Of a stretch of 5,056 nt of DNA, positions 1 to 5,056 are shown piece after piece. The notes under the pieces are model-generated. The model saw only the letters and a list, made by a program, of their open reading frames with translations, did no database searches and was not told the DNA's origin. Each line of letters starts with the position of its first letter. Within the stretch, counting starts at the first letter, position 1. Source of the DNA: an uncultured Clostridia bacterium. GTDB taxonomy: Bacteria; Bacillota_A; Clostridia; TANB77; CAG-508. The translations under genes and the position numbers were made by a program. The stretch is from assembly GCA_947627825.1 (NCBI GenBank), contig CANQXO010000096.1, forward strand, positions 1 through 5,056. The letters are read 5' to 3'.

Positions 1-69
1 GTCCTTCACGCCCTGACGGAGGCCTTGGATCATCTCGGCGTAGGTGAAGTCCATTACCGCCTTGACCCC
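1..69 (-). other. GC-rich foreign segment at the contig end, possible coding fragment
   Basis: By my count 42 of these 69 bases are G or C, whereas only 12 of the next 51 are. On the minus strand one frame reads VKAVMDFTYAEMIQGLRQGV and runs on to the edge, with G or C in almost every third codon position, the pattern of a gene from a high-GC genome. That frame differs from the one used by the adjoining tail gene, so the two are not one natural protein. An ATG at 52-54 could be internal or a start. The function is not recognisable from 23 codons. A chimeric assembly end is the simplest explanation; a genuine recombination junction is the alternative. Confidence 0.6.
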
Positions 70-310
70 AATTAGGTTTATTAAGCCATAATTGTAAATT
101 ATTTTGTGGAATACTCAAAGTTTGTATTTGTTTACCATCTAATATGTAACCTAATTCATTACTCATAGTCAGAATATGTTGACCCGGTTTATATGCTTGA
201 GTTGTATTTGTCCACTCTCTAGTATCTGCTACTCTATATGGGTCATTTATACAAAATAAAATTCCATTAGTATTATTCCAACAACCAAATACACAATTGG
301 AATTTCCGTT
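68..310 (-). pseudogene. Out-of-frame continuation of the last tail protein (LamG-like domain, no stop reached)
   Basis: In the +1 frame relative to the upstream ORF, 81 codons are open from 310 to 68. They read NGNSNCVFGCWNNTNG at the start, then ILFCINDPYRVADTREWTN, AYKPGQHILTMSNELGYILD, and KQIQTLSIPQNNLQLWLN. The composition and the Tyr/Asn/Gly/Trp strand pattern match the lectin-like domains next door (FGARKGD, TYSYDDTSKTITTSG, LLLFNNN). There is no start codon with a ribosome binding site for independent translation. It is therefore the body of the jelly roll begun in the preceding ORF. The closing part of the domain (an 'IPV...LLDRKSNTFYQ'-like segment of about 50 residues) is missing, because the sequence turns GC-rich at about 69. 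It is either a true frameshifted gene or an intact gene with a one-base sequence error. Confidence 0.8.
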
Positions 311-782
311 TTAATGCCATACCATCATCAAAATGTACTTCATATTGATATTTACTGTTTAATACAATATTCAAATTAGTATGAGCACTCACATCATTAA
401 ATTTTATATAAGGTCTTAAATTAATATTGGGCGCAATTTTTTTTGCTATATTTAGAGAAGATTTATAGCTTTCTAATTTTTCAATATCAACTCTATCTAT
501 TATAATTTCTGAAGCATAACCTTCTGGAATCACCTGTTCTTCTTCACTAGGAATATAATTTAATTCACCATTATCAGGTATTATTCCAGTTATTTTTTCA
601 CCTTTTACATAAGCTGTCTTTCCTTCTAATATATCTACTTCTGTTGCATCTGCATCATTTGTATTTGGAACTAATGTACCTTCTATACCTAAACAAGTTA
701 TTCCTTTTTTCAAGTTTTCTGGAAGTAATTTCTCATTTTTTTCTGTTAGTATATTATTTAATTTATCTTTTAATTCACTCAT
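273..782 (-). CDS. Phage tail protein with tail modules, 5' part of a frame-broken gene
   Basis: The ATG at 780-782 overlaps the preceding stop and has GGAGGT 5 nt upstream. The ORF gives 169 residues to TAA at 273-275. Residues 1-18 are helical (MSELKDKLNNILTEKNEK), 19-38 are the LLPENLKKGITCLGIEG module, and 43-117 are the DATEVDILEGKTAYVKGEKI module with VIPEGY and a closing helix. From ~122 a jelly-roll domain begins (RPYIKFNDVSAHTNLNIV, YQYEVHFDDGMAL). Residues from ~159 to the stop are probably out of frame: shifting by one base near 309-312 restores a coherent lectin-like sequence matching the start of the second jelly roll in the neighbouring 503-residue protein (KIEIKF...CLFGARKG against YEVHF...CVFGCWNN). 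It is a likely paralogue of that neighbour, with one module pair and one lectin-like domain. It is the last gene in the visible run. Confidence 0.85.
   Translation of the reverse strand: MSELKDKLNNILTEKNEKLLPENLKKGITCLGIEGTLVPNTNDADATEVDILEGKTAYVKGEKITGIIPDNGELNYIPSEEEQVIPEGYASEIIIDRVDIEKLESYKSSLNIAKKIAPNINLRPYIKFNDVSAHTNLNIVLNSKYQYEVHFDDGMALKRKFQLCIWLLE
309..312 (-). other. Frame break (+1) in the last tail gene
   Basis: The upstream frame runs to TAA at 273-275, while the downstream frame has a TAA at 311-313 and is open from 310 to the left edge. The change must therefore fall between about 310 and 275. The run of four T at 309-312 (AAAA in the coding strand) is the likeliest place: with one fewer A the protein reads ...FDDGMALNGNSNCVFG... 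without interruption. The direction is opposite to that of the break near 2902. Confidence 0.75.
591..656 (-). repeat. Direct repeat copy 1, encoding the tail-module core
   Basis: These 66 bases match 1547-1612 at 63 positions, including a perfect 43-base stretch at 614-656 against 1570-1612. The copy encodes TEVDILEGKTAYVKGEKI in the last tail gene. Both copies sit in the same codon phase of their own genes. Confidence 0.9.
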
Positions 783-2293
783 TATCTACCTCCAATAAAT
801 TTATTACTACTTGAAGTATTTGGACTTTGATAAAAAGTATTAGATTTTCTATCTAATAATCCAAATTCGTTTGTTTTTATATTTTTTACAGGAATATAAT
901 CTCTAATTAATTCTTCACCTTCCCATATTTTACAATAATAAATACGTAATCCTGTTGAATCAGTAGTATCTAATGAAACATCTGTATTATTAGACGTGTT
1001 ATTATTAAATAATAAAAGTGAATTATATCCTTCATCAGGTGTACCTGAGGTAGTAATTGTTTTAGATGTATCATCATATGAATACGTAGCTTGTGTTCCT
1101 TGCGTAATAAGAGTTACTTCTTTATCATAAATAGGTGTTCCAGTACTTTCATTTCCAGTTCTACAATAGCAAAAAGATGAATCTTTAAATCTCCAAAAAA
1201 ATACATAAGCATTGTTATTATAATCACCTTTACGTGCTCCAAATAAGCACGCATATCGTTCTTTATTAGAAGAAGGTGCATAAAATTTAATCTCTATCTT
1301 TGTATTTTCTTTAAATATATAATTAGTATTTATATAAGCTTGTCCTATACTTTCTAAATATTCATAAATTACATACGGATTATTAGATAATATATAATTA
1401 GCTTTGTCTAAGCATAATTTATAATCTTCTAATCCAGTAATATCAACTGGTTGTATAGTGCCAGAAGAAACATATCCAGAAGAAATAATTTGCCTCTCTT
1501 TATCAGGAACTATATCTAAAACATCATAGTTTTTCATTGCACCTACTATTTTTTCACTTTTTACATAGACTGTCTTTCCTTCTAATATATCTACTTCTGT
1601 TGCATCTGCATCTGAAGTATCAACAGTACCTTCTTCAACTGTGCCAGTAACACCCAATATAGTAATGTCTTTACGTATATTTTCAGGAAGTAGATTAGTC
1701 TGCTTATCAGTATATATGCGTTTTAAATTATATAGCAAGTCAACACTTGGTCCTGCTATAAAATTACTATTTGTCATACTCGAATAAAATTTATCTGATA
1801 TCTTATCATACATACCAACTTTTCCATCATCATTTTCTGCTGGTATCAAATCCATTATAGTTTTTTGAGTTTGTTTATTAATTATCCTGAAATAGTATAT
1901 CCTTCCATCAAACATTTTAGCATCTGCATGACGCCTAAATATACACATTGTTCTGTCCCAATAATTATCTTCTACATCTGGTTTCTGACCTATTTCTATA
2001 CCGTTAATGCTTATCTTGTTATTTTCATTATTATAAACTAATTCTATCTCATCTAATATTGTATAATCACAAGTAAAAAAATTGTCTTTATCTATGCCAT
2101 CTTCACTACCATAATACCAAGCATCATCATACCATGTAAAATGATAATTATTAGAAGAATATCCAAAAATGGATTGATCATTTTTTGTATCTAAACCTTT
2201 AAATTTAGTCTCTACTTTACAATAGTCTACATTTTTAATTCCAGTGTCAATGTAAGCATTTCCATTATATTGAATATATTCCAATCGTTTCAA
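782..2293 (-). CDS. Phage tail protein with two LamG/ConA-like domains joined by tail modules
   Basis: This is a complete 503-residue ORF with a TTG start at 2291-2293 (ribosome binding site 10 nt upstream) and a TAA that overlaps the next start by one base. Residues 1-181 form a jelly-roll-like domain: RLEYIQYNGNAYIDTGIK opens it, SIFGYSS and YYFRIINKQTQKTIMDLIPA lie inside, and it closes with the MYDKISDKFYSS...F pattern. Residues 200-222 are the LLPENIRKDITILGVTGTV module and 228-301 the DATEVDILEGKTVYVKSEKI module. Residues 307-503 are a second jelly roll (YLESIGQAYINTNYIFKENT, ACLFGARKGD, YYCKIWEGEELIRDYIPV, LLDRKSNTFYQSP). The opening 'Y-I-x-T' and closing 'D-x-I-P ... G-x-x-D...F-Y' signatures are known from LamG-like (concanavalin-type) domains of Firmicutes phage tail proteins, which probably bind cell-surface glycans. 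No catalytic residues of a depolymerase are recognised. It is coupled on both sides to paralogous adhesins, so a shared distal-tail assembly is likely. Confidence 0.9.
   Translation of the reverse strand: MKRLEYIQYNGNAYIDTGIKNVDYCKVETKFKGLDTKNDQSIFGYSSNNYHFTWYDDAWYYGSEDGIDKDNFFTCDYTILDEIELVYNNENNKISINGIEIGQKPDVEDNYWDRTMCIFRRHADAKMFDGRIYYFRIINKQTQKTIMDLIPAENDDGKVGMYDKISDKFYSSMTNSNFIAGPSVDLLYNLKRIYTDKQTNLLPENIRKDITILGVTGTVEEGTVDTSDADATEVDILEGKTVYVKSEKIVGAMKNYDVLDIVPDKERQIISSGYVSSGTIQPVDITGLEDYKLCLDKANYILSNNPYVIYEYLESIGQAYINTNYIFKENTKIEIKFYAPSSNKERYACLFGARKGDYNNNAYVFFWRFKDSSFCYCRTGNESTGTPIYDKEVTLITQGTQATYSYDDTSKTITTSGTPDEGYNSLLLFNNNTSNNTDVSLDTTDSTGLRIYYCKIWEGEELIRDYIPVKNIKTNEFGLLDRKSNTFYQSPNTSSSNKFIGGR
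788..793 (-). promoter_or_regulatory. Ribosome binding site for the last tail gene
   Basis: The minus strand reads GGAGGT, 5 nt before the ATG at 780-782 and inside the last codons of the 503-residue tail gene (TAA at 782-784). The stop and start share one base (TAATG), a classic coupled arrangement that supports this start. Confidence 0.75.
1547..1612 (-). repeat. Direct repeat copy 2, encoding the tail-module core
   Basis: This is the partner of 591-656, 956 bases away, with three mismatches at 1558, 1568 and 1569. It encodes TEVDILEGKTVYVKSEKI in the 503-residue tail protein. The identity at silent positions points to recent duplication or gene conversion between the two genes. Confidence 0.9.
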
Positions 2294-2296
2294 TGT

Positions 2297-2902
2297 TTAC
2301 ACGCTCCTTTCTTCTGATAATATTAACTCAGATATTTCCAAACACTCTTTATATTCTTGTAATTTAGTAATATCAGTAGGTAATACTTTTCCTTGTCCAT
2401 TATGATAACCTAAAGGAATTAATTGTGCTTTATCACTAGGATTAATTTCTATTGCTTCATTATTTGGCATTGTACCTGTACTTTTCCCATTTTTTGAATA
2501 AAATATTTTTTCTTCTAAAACATTTTCTGATATAGCATTTGCATCACTAGTAGGAGAAAATGTTTCACCTTGAGTTATAAAACTTGTTATTTTTTCAGTT
2601 TCACCTAATAAAGAAAATTTTATTAAGTTTTTCATAGTATATGAATAATACAATGTAGTATTACTTGCAGGTACTAATAATGTTCCTACATACTGAAGAT
2701 CTGAATCGGAAATATAACTTGATACAGAAATATTTTTAATTGAAGTTAAAGATAAATCATCATTTATAATATAAATATATAGCATTTGTTCATCATAAGA
2801 TACTACAAATAAAAAATCTTTATACACCCATAACAGAGCTTTTCCTGATTCATATTCTGGAATAATGTCATTAGTTTTTACTAATACTTTTTCACCATTA
2901 TA
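2297..2902 (-). CDS. 3' part of the frame-broken propeller adhesin
   Basis: This open frame ends at TAA 2297-2299. A GTG at 2825-2827 could be called as a start, but no ribosome binding site precedes it, and the frame is open further upstream to about 2914 with sensible sequence. From 2902 it reads YNGEKVLVKTNDIIPEYESG and continues into KALLWVYKDFLFVVSYDEQM. This follows directly from the upstream ORF's CNKIYNF, so it is a continuation, not a separate gene. The first ~115 residues finish the propeller-like region (strands YIYIINDDLSLT, LQYVGTLLVPASN, NLIKFSLLGETEKIT). The last ~80 are a divergent tail module (SDANAISENVLEEKIFYSKN, then TGTMPNN, LIPLGYHNGQG and DITKLQEYKE). The corrected protein therefore starts and ends with the same module type. 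If the break is real, this piece is probably untranslated. If it is a sequencing error, the gene is intact. Confidence 0.75.
   Translation of the reverse strand, partial: YNGEKVLVKTNDIIPEYESGKALLWVYKDFLFVVSYDEQMLYIYIINDDLSLTSIKNISVSSYISDSDLQYVGTLLVPASNTTLYYSYTMKNLIKFSLLGETEKITSFITQGETFSPTSDANAISENVLEEKIFYSKNGKSTGTMPNNEAIEINPSDKAQLIPLGYHNGQGKVLPTDITKLQEYKECLEISELILSEERSV
2304..2311 (-). promoter_or_regulatory. Ribosome binding site that selects a TTG start
   Basis: The minus strand reads GAAAGGAG within the last codons of the preceding gene, with 10 nt between it and TTG at 2291-2293. There is no ATG in this frame at this position, and the preceding gene's TAA is only 3 nt before the TTG. The site therefore decides the start of the 503-residue tail protein and couples its translation to the propeller adhesin. 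Confidence 0.65.
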
Positions 2903-4083
2903 AAATTGTAAATTTTATTACATTCAATAATATAATGATTATATATAGTACAAGGAATTGTGTTATCATAATTAAGCAATAATGTTAAATTTCCAGGAGT
3001 ATCCACTTGATATATAAATATTGAACTAGGTCTTACTTTAGATCCTCTTACTCTCATCAAATAATTTCCGTCTGAACTCCATTCAAGTGTTGTAGAAGAT
3101 ATAGGGGCTTCTATTTGTATTTGATGTGGAGTTAGACTATTTAAATTAATATCATATACAAAATTTATAGTAAATTGATCTATATTAGAAAAACCTATAG
3201 CACATTGATTACTATCAGTCGGTCTTATTGCTAAATTTCCATTTTCATTTTGTAGTTCAGCTCTCATCTTCCAAACTCTTGGTAAAGTATAATTTATTTG
3301 TTGTTCAATTGTATTAGTTAAATAGTTATATTCGACAATTCCAATATGTCCTGTAGATTTATCATTATAATAATCATACTTATAGCTATGATACCAAATG
3401 TTTATATTGCCTTTTTCATTTAAAGATTTTGATATAACGACTGATTTCATATTTGGATCTGGTACATTTATAGTTTGCAATAAATCAGTAAGATTATCTT
3501 CTTCCCATTTATAAATTTGCCAATCTTGTGAATTATAAGTGTACACAGCAGCAATTCCATACTCTTCATTTACATCTGCAACATAATATGCATTGTCATT
3601 AACTTTTTGAATTGCATCTAATCCTGATGCAAAAGTTTCTGTTGTTACTTCAATGTTTCCAGTTCTTTTTTCTCCTTTTGCATAAAATGTTTTTGGATTA
3701 ACAACAAAATCTTCTGTAGCTGTTGCATCAGATGTATCTATTCCTTCTTGTACATTTCCTTCGATACCAAGTACAGTTGAACCTTTTTTTAATATTTCTG
3801 GTGTAAGTCCTATTGCATCAGTAAATAATCCTAACTTTTCCTTACTAGCTGTTTCAACAAGTTCTTGTAAATTAGCTGATTCTATTTTTCCTCCTGATGT
3901 ATATCCTTCTGGAATAATTTGTTCTTTATTTAACGGCTTATAATTTAGTTGTAGATTATTTCTCATTATTCCTAGTATTTTTTTATTAGCAACATATGCT
4001 GTTTTTCCTGATAATATATCTGATTCTGTTGCTGTTGCATCATCAGTATTTGTTCCTCCTTTGTTTATAAAACTTATTCCCAT
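2881..4083 (-). CDS. Phage tail adhesin with tail modules and probable beta-propeller, 5' part of a frame-broken gene
   Basis: This ORF has an ATG at 4081-4083 and gives 400 residues ending at TAG 2881-2883. Residues 13-75 are a tail module (DATATESDILSGKTAYV, then I-I-P-E-G-Y-x-S-G-G). Residues 91-113 are the second module type (LTPEILKKGSTVLGIEG), and 118-146 are a shortened copy of the first (DATATEDFVVNPKTFYAKGEK). From about 150 the protein changes to repeating strand units: QDWQIYKWEEDNLTDLL, IGIVEYNYLTNTI, FVYDINLNSLTPHQI, LEWSSDGNYLMRVRG and IFIYQVDTPGNLTLLL. Strand-turn-strand units with W/Y/D positions of this kind are typical of beta-propellers. The last eight or so residues are probably an out-of-frame tail, because coherent propeller sequence resumes in the -1 frame from about 2902. 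Correcting one base joins this ORF to the next and gives about 595 residues. Likely role: receptor-binding or distal tail protein, with short modules as linkers and the propeller as binding domain. The fold call is by eye. Confidence 0.85.
   Translation of the reverse strand: MGISFINKGGTNTDDATATESDILSGKTAYVANKKILGIMRNNLQLNYKPLNKEQIIPEGYTSGGKIESANLQELVETASKEKLGLFTDAIGLTPEILKKGSTVLGIEGNVQEGIDTSDATATEDFVVNPKTFYAKGEKRTGNIEVTTETFASGLDAIQKVNDNAYYVADVNEEYGIAAVYTYNSQDWQIYKWEEDNLTDLLQTINVPDPNMKSVVISKSLNEKGNINIWYHSYKYDYYNDKSTGHIGIVEYNYLTNTIEQQINYTLPRVWKMRAELQNENGNLAIRPTDSNQCAIGFSNIDQFTINFVYDINLNSLTPHQIQIEAPISSTTLEWSSDGNYLMRVRGSKVRPSSIFIYQVDTPGNLTLLLNYDNTIPCTIYNHYIIECNKIYNFIMVKKY
2900..2906 (-). other. 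Frame break (-1) in the propeller adhesin gene
   Basis: Upstream frame and downstream frame meet within 2881-2914: the downstream frame has TAA stops just above 2914 and the upstream frame stops at 2881. The likeliest point is the run of four A at 2902-2905 (TTTT in the coding strand), where one additional T gives an uninterrupted ...KIYNFYNGEKVLVK... reading. No canonical X-XXY-YYZ slippery heptamer is present here, so programmed frameshifting is not supported. A sequencing or assembly indel, or a real inactivating mutation, fits better. Confidence 0.75.
3999..4041 (-). repeat. Diverged third copy of the tail-module repeat
   Basis: This copy matches the perfect 43-base core of the other two at 35 positions and encodes TESDILSGKTAYV in the propeller adhesin. 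It shows that the module in this gene has the same origin but an older separation. A fourth, protein-level copy at about 2300-2550 is too diverged to align at DNA level by eye. Confidence 0.7.
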
Positions 4084-4084
4084 A

Positions 4085-4468
4085 TTAATTTTCCCCCTTT
4101 ACAGTTATTTGTATCTTTACTGCATCTTGAGTTGCTTTTACAATTAATGTTTCTACATTGTAATTAATTGGAAGTTCTATTGCTAAATTAGGGCCTACTT
4201 GTAATTCTTCTTTTCCTGCATTAATTAATACTACTGCTTCTTCTGAATAATTAGCTACCATAACTGATTTTACTGTTTGATTTATAGGAAATTCTTTTTC
4301 AACTGTGGATACATCTAAAACAACTGATAAAATTGTAGTAGCATTGTCTGTAACGGGAATATCTGAATTACCTTCTTCTGTTGATCCTGTTAATGAGACT
4401 AGCAAAGCTCCTTTGGGTGTAATCGTTACATCTTTCAGCTCTTTTTTTTCTGTAAAACCTTTTAACAT
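4085..4468 (-). CDS. Small beta-rich phage virion protein, 127 residues
   Basis: This is a complete ORF with an ATG at 4466-4468, a strong ribosome binding site 7 nt upstream and a TAA stop. The N-terminus has a short charged stretch (MLKGFTEKKELKD), then strands (VTITPKGALLVSLTG), a Gly/Ser/Glu linker around residues 29-37, and a C-terminal domain of alternating strands (residues ~40-125), with VKSVMVANYSEEAVVLINAG and a repeat-like ending in LIVKATQDAVKIQITVKG. The whole reads as an all-beta sandwich without cysteines, signal peptide or membrane segment. I recall similar small proteins beside tail or neck genes in Firmicutes prophages, where they carry no firm functional name. It sits between the helical structural protein and the adhesin genes, and only one base separates its stop from the next start, so it is translationally coupled to the adhesins. 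A minor tail, connector or decoration role is inferred. No catalytic motif is seen. Confidence 0.85.
   Translation of the reverse strand: MLKGFTEKKELKDVTITPKGALLVSLTGSTEEGNSDIPVTDNATTILSVVLDVSTVEKEFPINQTVKSVMVANYSEEAVVLINAGKEELQVGPNLAIELPINYNVETLIVKATQDAVKIQITVKGEN
4093..4100 (-). promoter_or_regulatory. Ribosome binding site inside the end of the preceding gene
   Basis: The minus strand reads AAAGGGGG, 9 nt before the ATG at 4081-4083. It lies wholly within the last codons of the 127-residue virion gene, whose TAA is at 4085-4087. The 1-nt gap and embedded site imply coupled translation of the two genes and support the ATG as the real start of the propeller adhesin. Confidence 0.7.
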
Positions 4469-4475
4469 AAAAAAA

Positions 4476-4484
4476 TCCTCCTTA
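4476..4484 (-). promoter_or_regulatory. Strong ribosome binding site for the 127-residue virion protein
   Basis: Read on the minus strand this is TAAGGAGGA, an almost perfect anti-16S match, followed by a run of seven T and then ATG at 4466-4468. It is the best Shine-Dalgarno match in the window and fixes the start of the downstream gene. It lies in the only real intergenic gap (4469-4512, 44 bases). I see no convincing promoter or terminator hairpin in that gap, so transcription probably comes from the right. Confidence 0.85.
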
Positions 4485-4512
4485 TTTAATATTAGGTGGG
4501 AAGATATAAATA

Positions 4513-5056
4513 TTATTTACTTTTTATCAACATATTTTTATATTTTTGCATTAAAACTTTTTTAGCATATTCTTTACATTTACTTTCTATATTTTTTAGA
4601 TATTCTTTACTGTATAATCCTTGATTTTCATATTTCTTATATTGTGTATATGCTATGCTTTCATATTCTTTTTTCATTTCTTCATTAAGTTCTAAACTAT
4701 AATTATTTAATTTTAAAGTATCTTGTGATGGATAAAATTGTAATGATTCTATAGTTTCTTCATTTTCTGGATGAATTAATTCTTTTCCTAAAGCTTGTCT
4801 AGCAATATCTGTTTTCTGTTCTTGTAAAGGTCTAATAGCATCTGCTTTTGAATTAGCAGACATTGTTAAATCTTGTTTGATAGCTTTTATTTGTTTATTT
4901 AAATCTGATATTTTGGATACTGCACTTTTTATTTTTTCTAGTTGTTCAGTTTCCTCTTCAGTTATATTTCCACCATTTTGCTTTTTAGTTAATTCCGTCT
5001 TTAAATCATATATATCATCTATACTTTGTGAATTTGAATTTACATTAACTACAAAT
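4513..5056 (-). CDS. C-terminal part of a coiled-coil phage structural protein (5' end outside window)
   Basis: The frame is open from the right edge to a TAA at 4513-4515 and gives 180 residues. An ATG at 4861-4863 is internal: the frame stays open upstream with coherent, helix-prone sequence, and no ribosome binding site precedes it, so the gene begins beyond the window. Residues about 10-85 are charged and heptad-like (DIYDLKTELTKK, EQLEKIKSAVSKISDLNKQI), suggesting a coiled coil. The last ~80 residues hold a short beta-like piece (LKLNNYSLEL) and then a Lys/Glu/Tyr-rich helical tail with YTQYKKYENQG and a repeated KEY motif. I recall a similar ending (short 'G-x-x-Y-x-L-T-x-E-x-Y' strand, then helices) in long structural proteins of Clostridia phages, but I cannot assign a family. 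No signal peptide or membrane segment is visible. Its place directly before tail genes makes a virion or tape-measure-like component plausible. Coding status is near certain; the role is an inference. Confidence 0.8.
   Translation of the reverse strand, partial: FVVNVNSNSQSIDDIYDLKTELTKKQNGGNITEEETEQLEKIKSAVSKISDLNKQIKAIKQDLTMSANSKADAIRPLQEQKTDIARQALGKELIHPENEETIESLQFYPSQDTLKLNNYSLELNEEMKKEYESIAYTQYKKYENQGLYSKEYLKNIESKCKEYAKKVLMQKYKNMLIKSK

Noticed and set aside
1..54. Start of a DUF2829-like (Tad2-type) small phage protein, from the MDFTYAEMIQGLRQGVKD reading
   Set aside because: The resemblance rests on a few N-terminal residues. The tryptophan/arginine motif that would define the family lies outside the window, and the segment is probably foreign to this contig.
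2297..2827. Independent gene starting at GTG 2825-2827
   Set aside because: No Shine-Dalgarno precedes the GTG, and the same frame continues upstream into propeller-like sequence that matches the end of the previous ORF. It is better read as the continuation of that gene.
2881..2914. Programmed -1 ribosomal frameshift in the adhesin gene
   Set aside because: There is no canonical slippery heptamer and I saw no clear downstream stimulatory hairpin. Tail adhesins are also not a known site of recoding, unlike the tail assembly chaperone genes.
1..4083. Diversity-generating retroelement acting on tail adhesins
   Set aside because: No reverse transcriptase, template repeat or adenine-biased variable repeat is visible. 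The 66-bp repeat differences are only three and are not concentrated at adenines in the coding strand.
4469..4512. Promoter or terminator in the only intergenic gap
   Set aside because: The 44 bases are AT-rich with short imperfect inverted pieces, but there is no GC stem with a T tract and no well-spaced -35/-10 pair.
4305..4565. Plus-strand open frame of 86 codons
   Set aside because: It lies antisense across the well-supported 127-residue virion gene and the end of the upstream gene, has no ribosome binding site, and its protein is low-complexity. It is a shadow frame.
4513..4863. Complete 116-residue gene starting at ATG 4861-4863
   Set aside because: The frame remains open to the right edge with coherent coiled-coil sequence and there is no ribosome binding site at this ATG, so it is an internal methionine.

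Overview
This window is an AT-rich stretch of tailed-phage or prophage late-gene DNA. Every convincing gene lies on the minus strand, so transcription runs from right to left. Three signs point to a phage of a low-GC Bacillota or Mycoplasmatota-like host, probably a gut Clostridia/Bacilli relative: a low-GC sequence rich in A/T-ending codons, canonical purine-rich ribosome binding sites, and short repeated adhesin modules of the kind common in Firmicutes phage tail genes. The host genus cannot be read from the sequence. All four genuine gene ends use TAA, and nothing suggests stop-codon reassignment.

Layout in transcription order: (1) 5056-4513, the C-terminal 180 residues of a helical, coiled-coil-rich protein whose start lies outside the window. 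(2) 4468-4085, a 127-residue beta-rich virion protein with a strong ribosome binding site. (3) 4083-2297, a large tail adhesin with a probable beta-propeller flanked by repeated tail modules. It is split in two by a -1 frame break near 2902-2905; correcting one base gives about 595 residues. (4) 2293-782, an intact 503-residue tail protein with two LamG/ConA-like jelly-roll domains joined by the same modules, starting at TTG. (5) 782 to about 68, another module plus LamG-like tail protein. It is split by a +1 frame break near 309-312 and cut off at the left end. Genes 2 to 5 are packed with a 1-nt gap, a 3-nt gap and a 1-nt overlap in turn, which indicates translational coupling. No promoter or terminator was recognised.

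The first ~69 bases differ sharply from the rest (42 of 69 are G or C, against 12 of 51 in the next 51). They read as a GC-rich coding fragment in another frame, and they interrupt gene 5 before its lectin-like domain is complete. This is best explained as a chimeric contig end, less likely as a real recombination junction.

Together, genes 3 to 5 look like a tandem family of distal tail or host-recognition proteins. All share a module of about 70 residues with a D-A-T-x-x-D-I-L-x-G-K-T-x-Y-V core, fused to different putative binding domains (a propeller or jelly rolls). A 66-bp near-identical direct repeat encodes this core in genes 4 and 5 and would allow in-frame domain swapping. I found no sign of an RNA gene, CRISPR array, reverse transcriptase or transposon.
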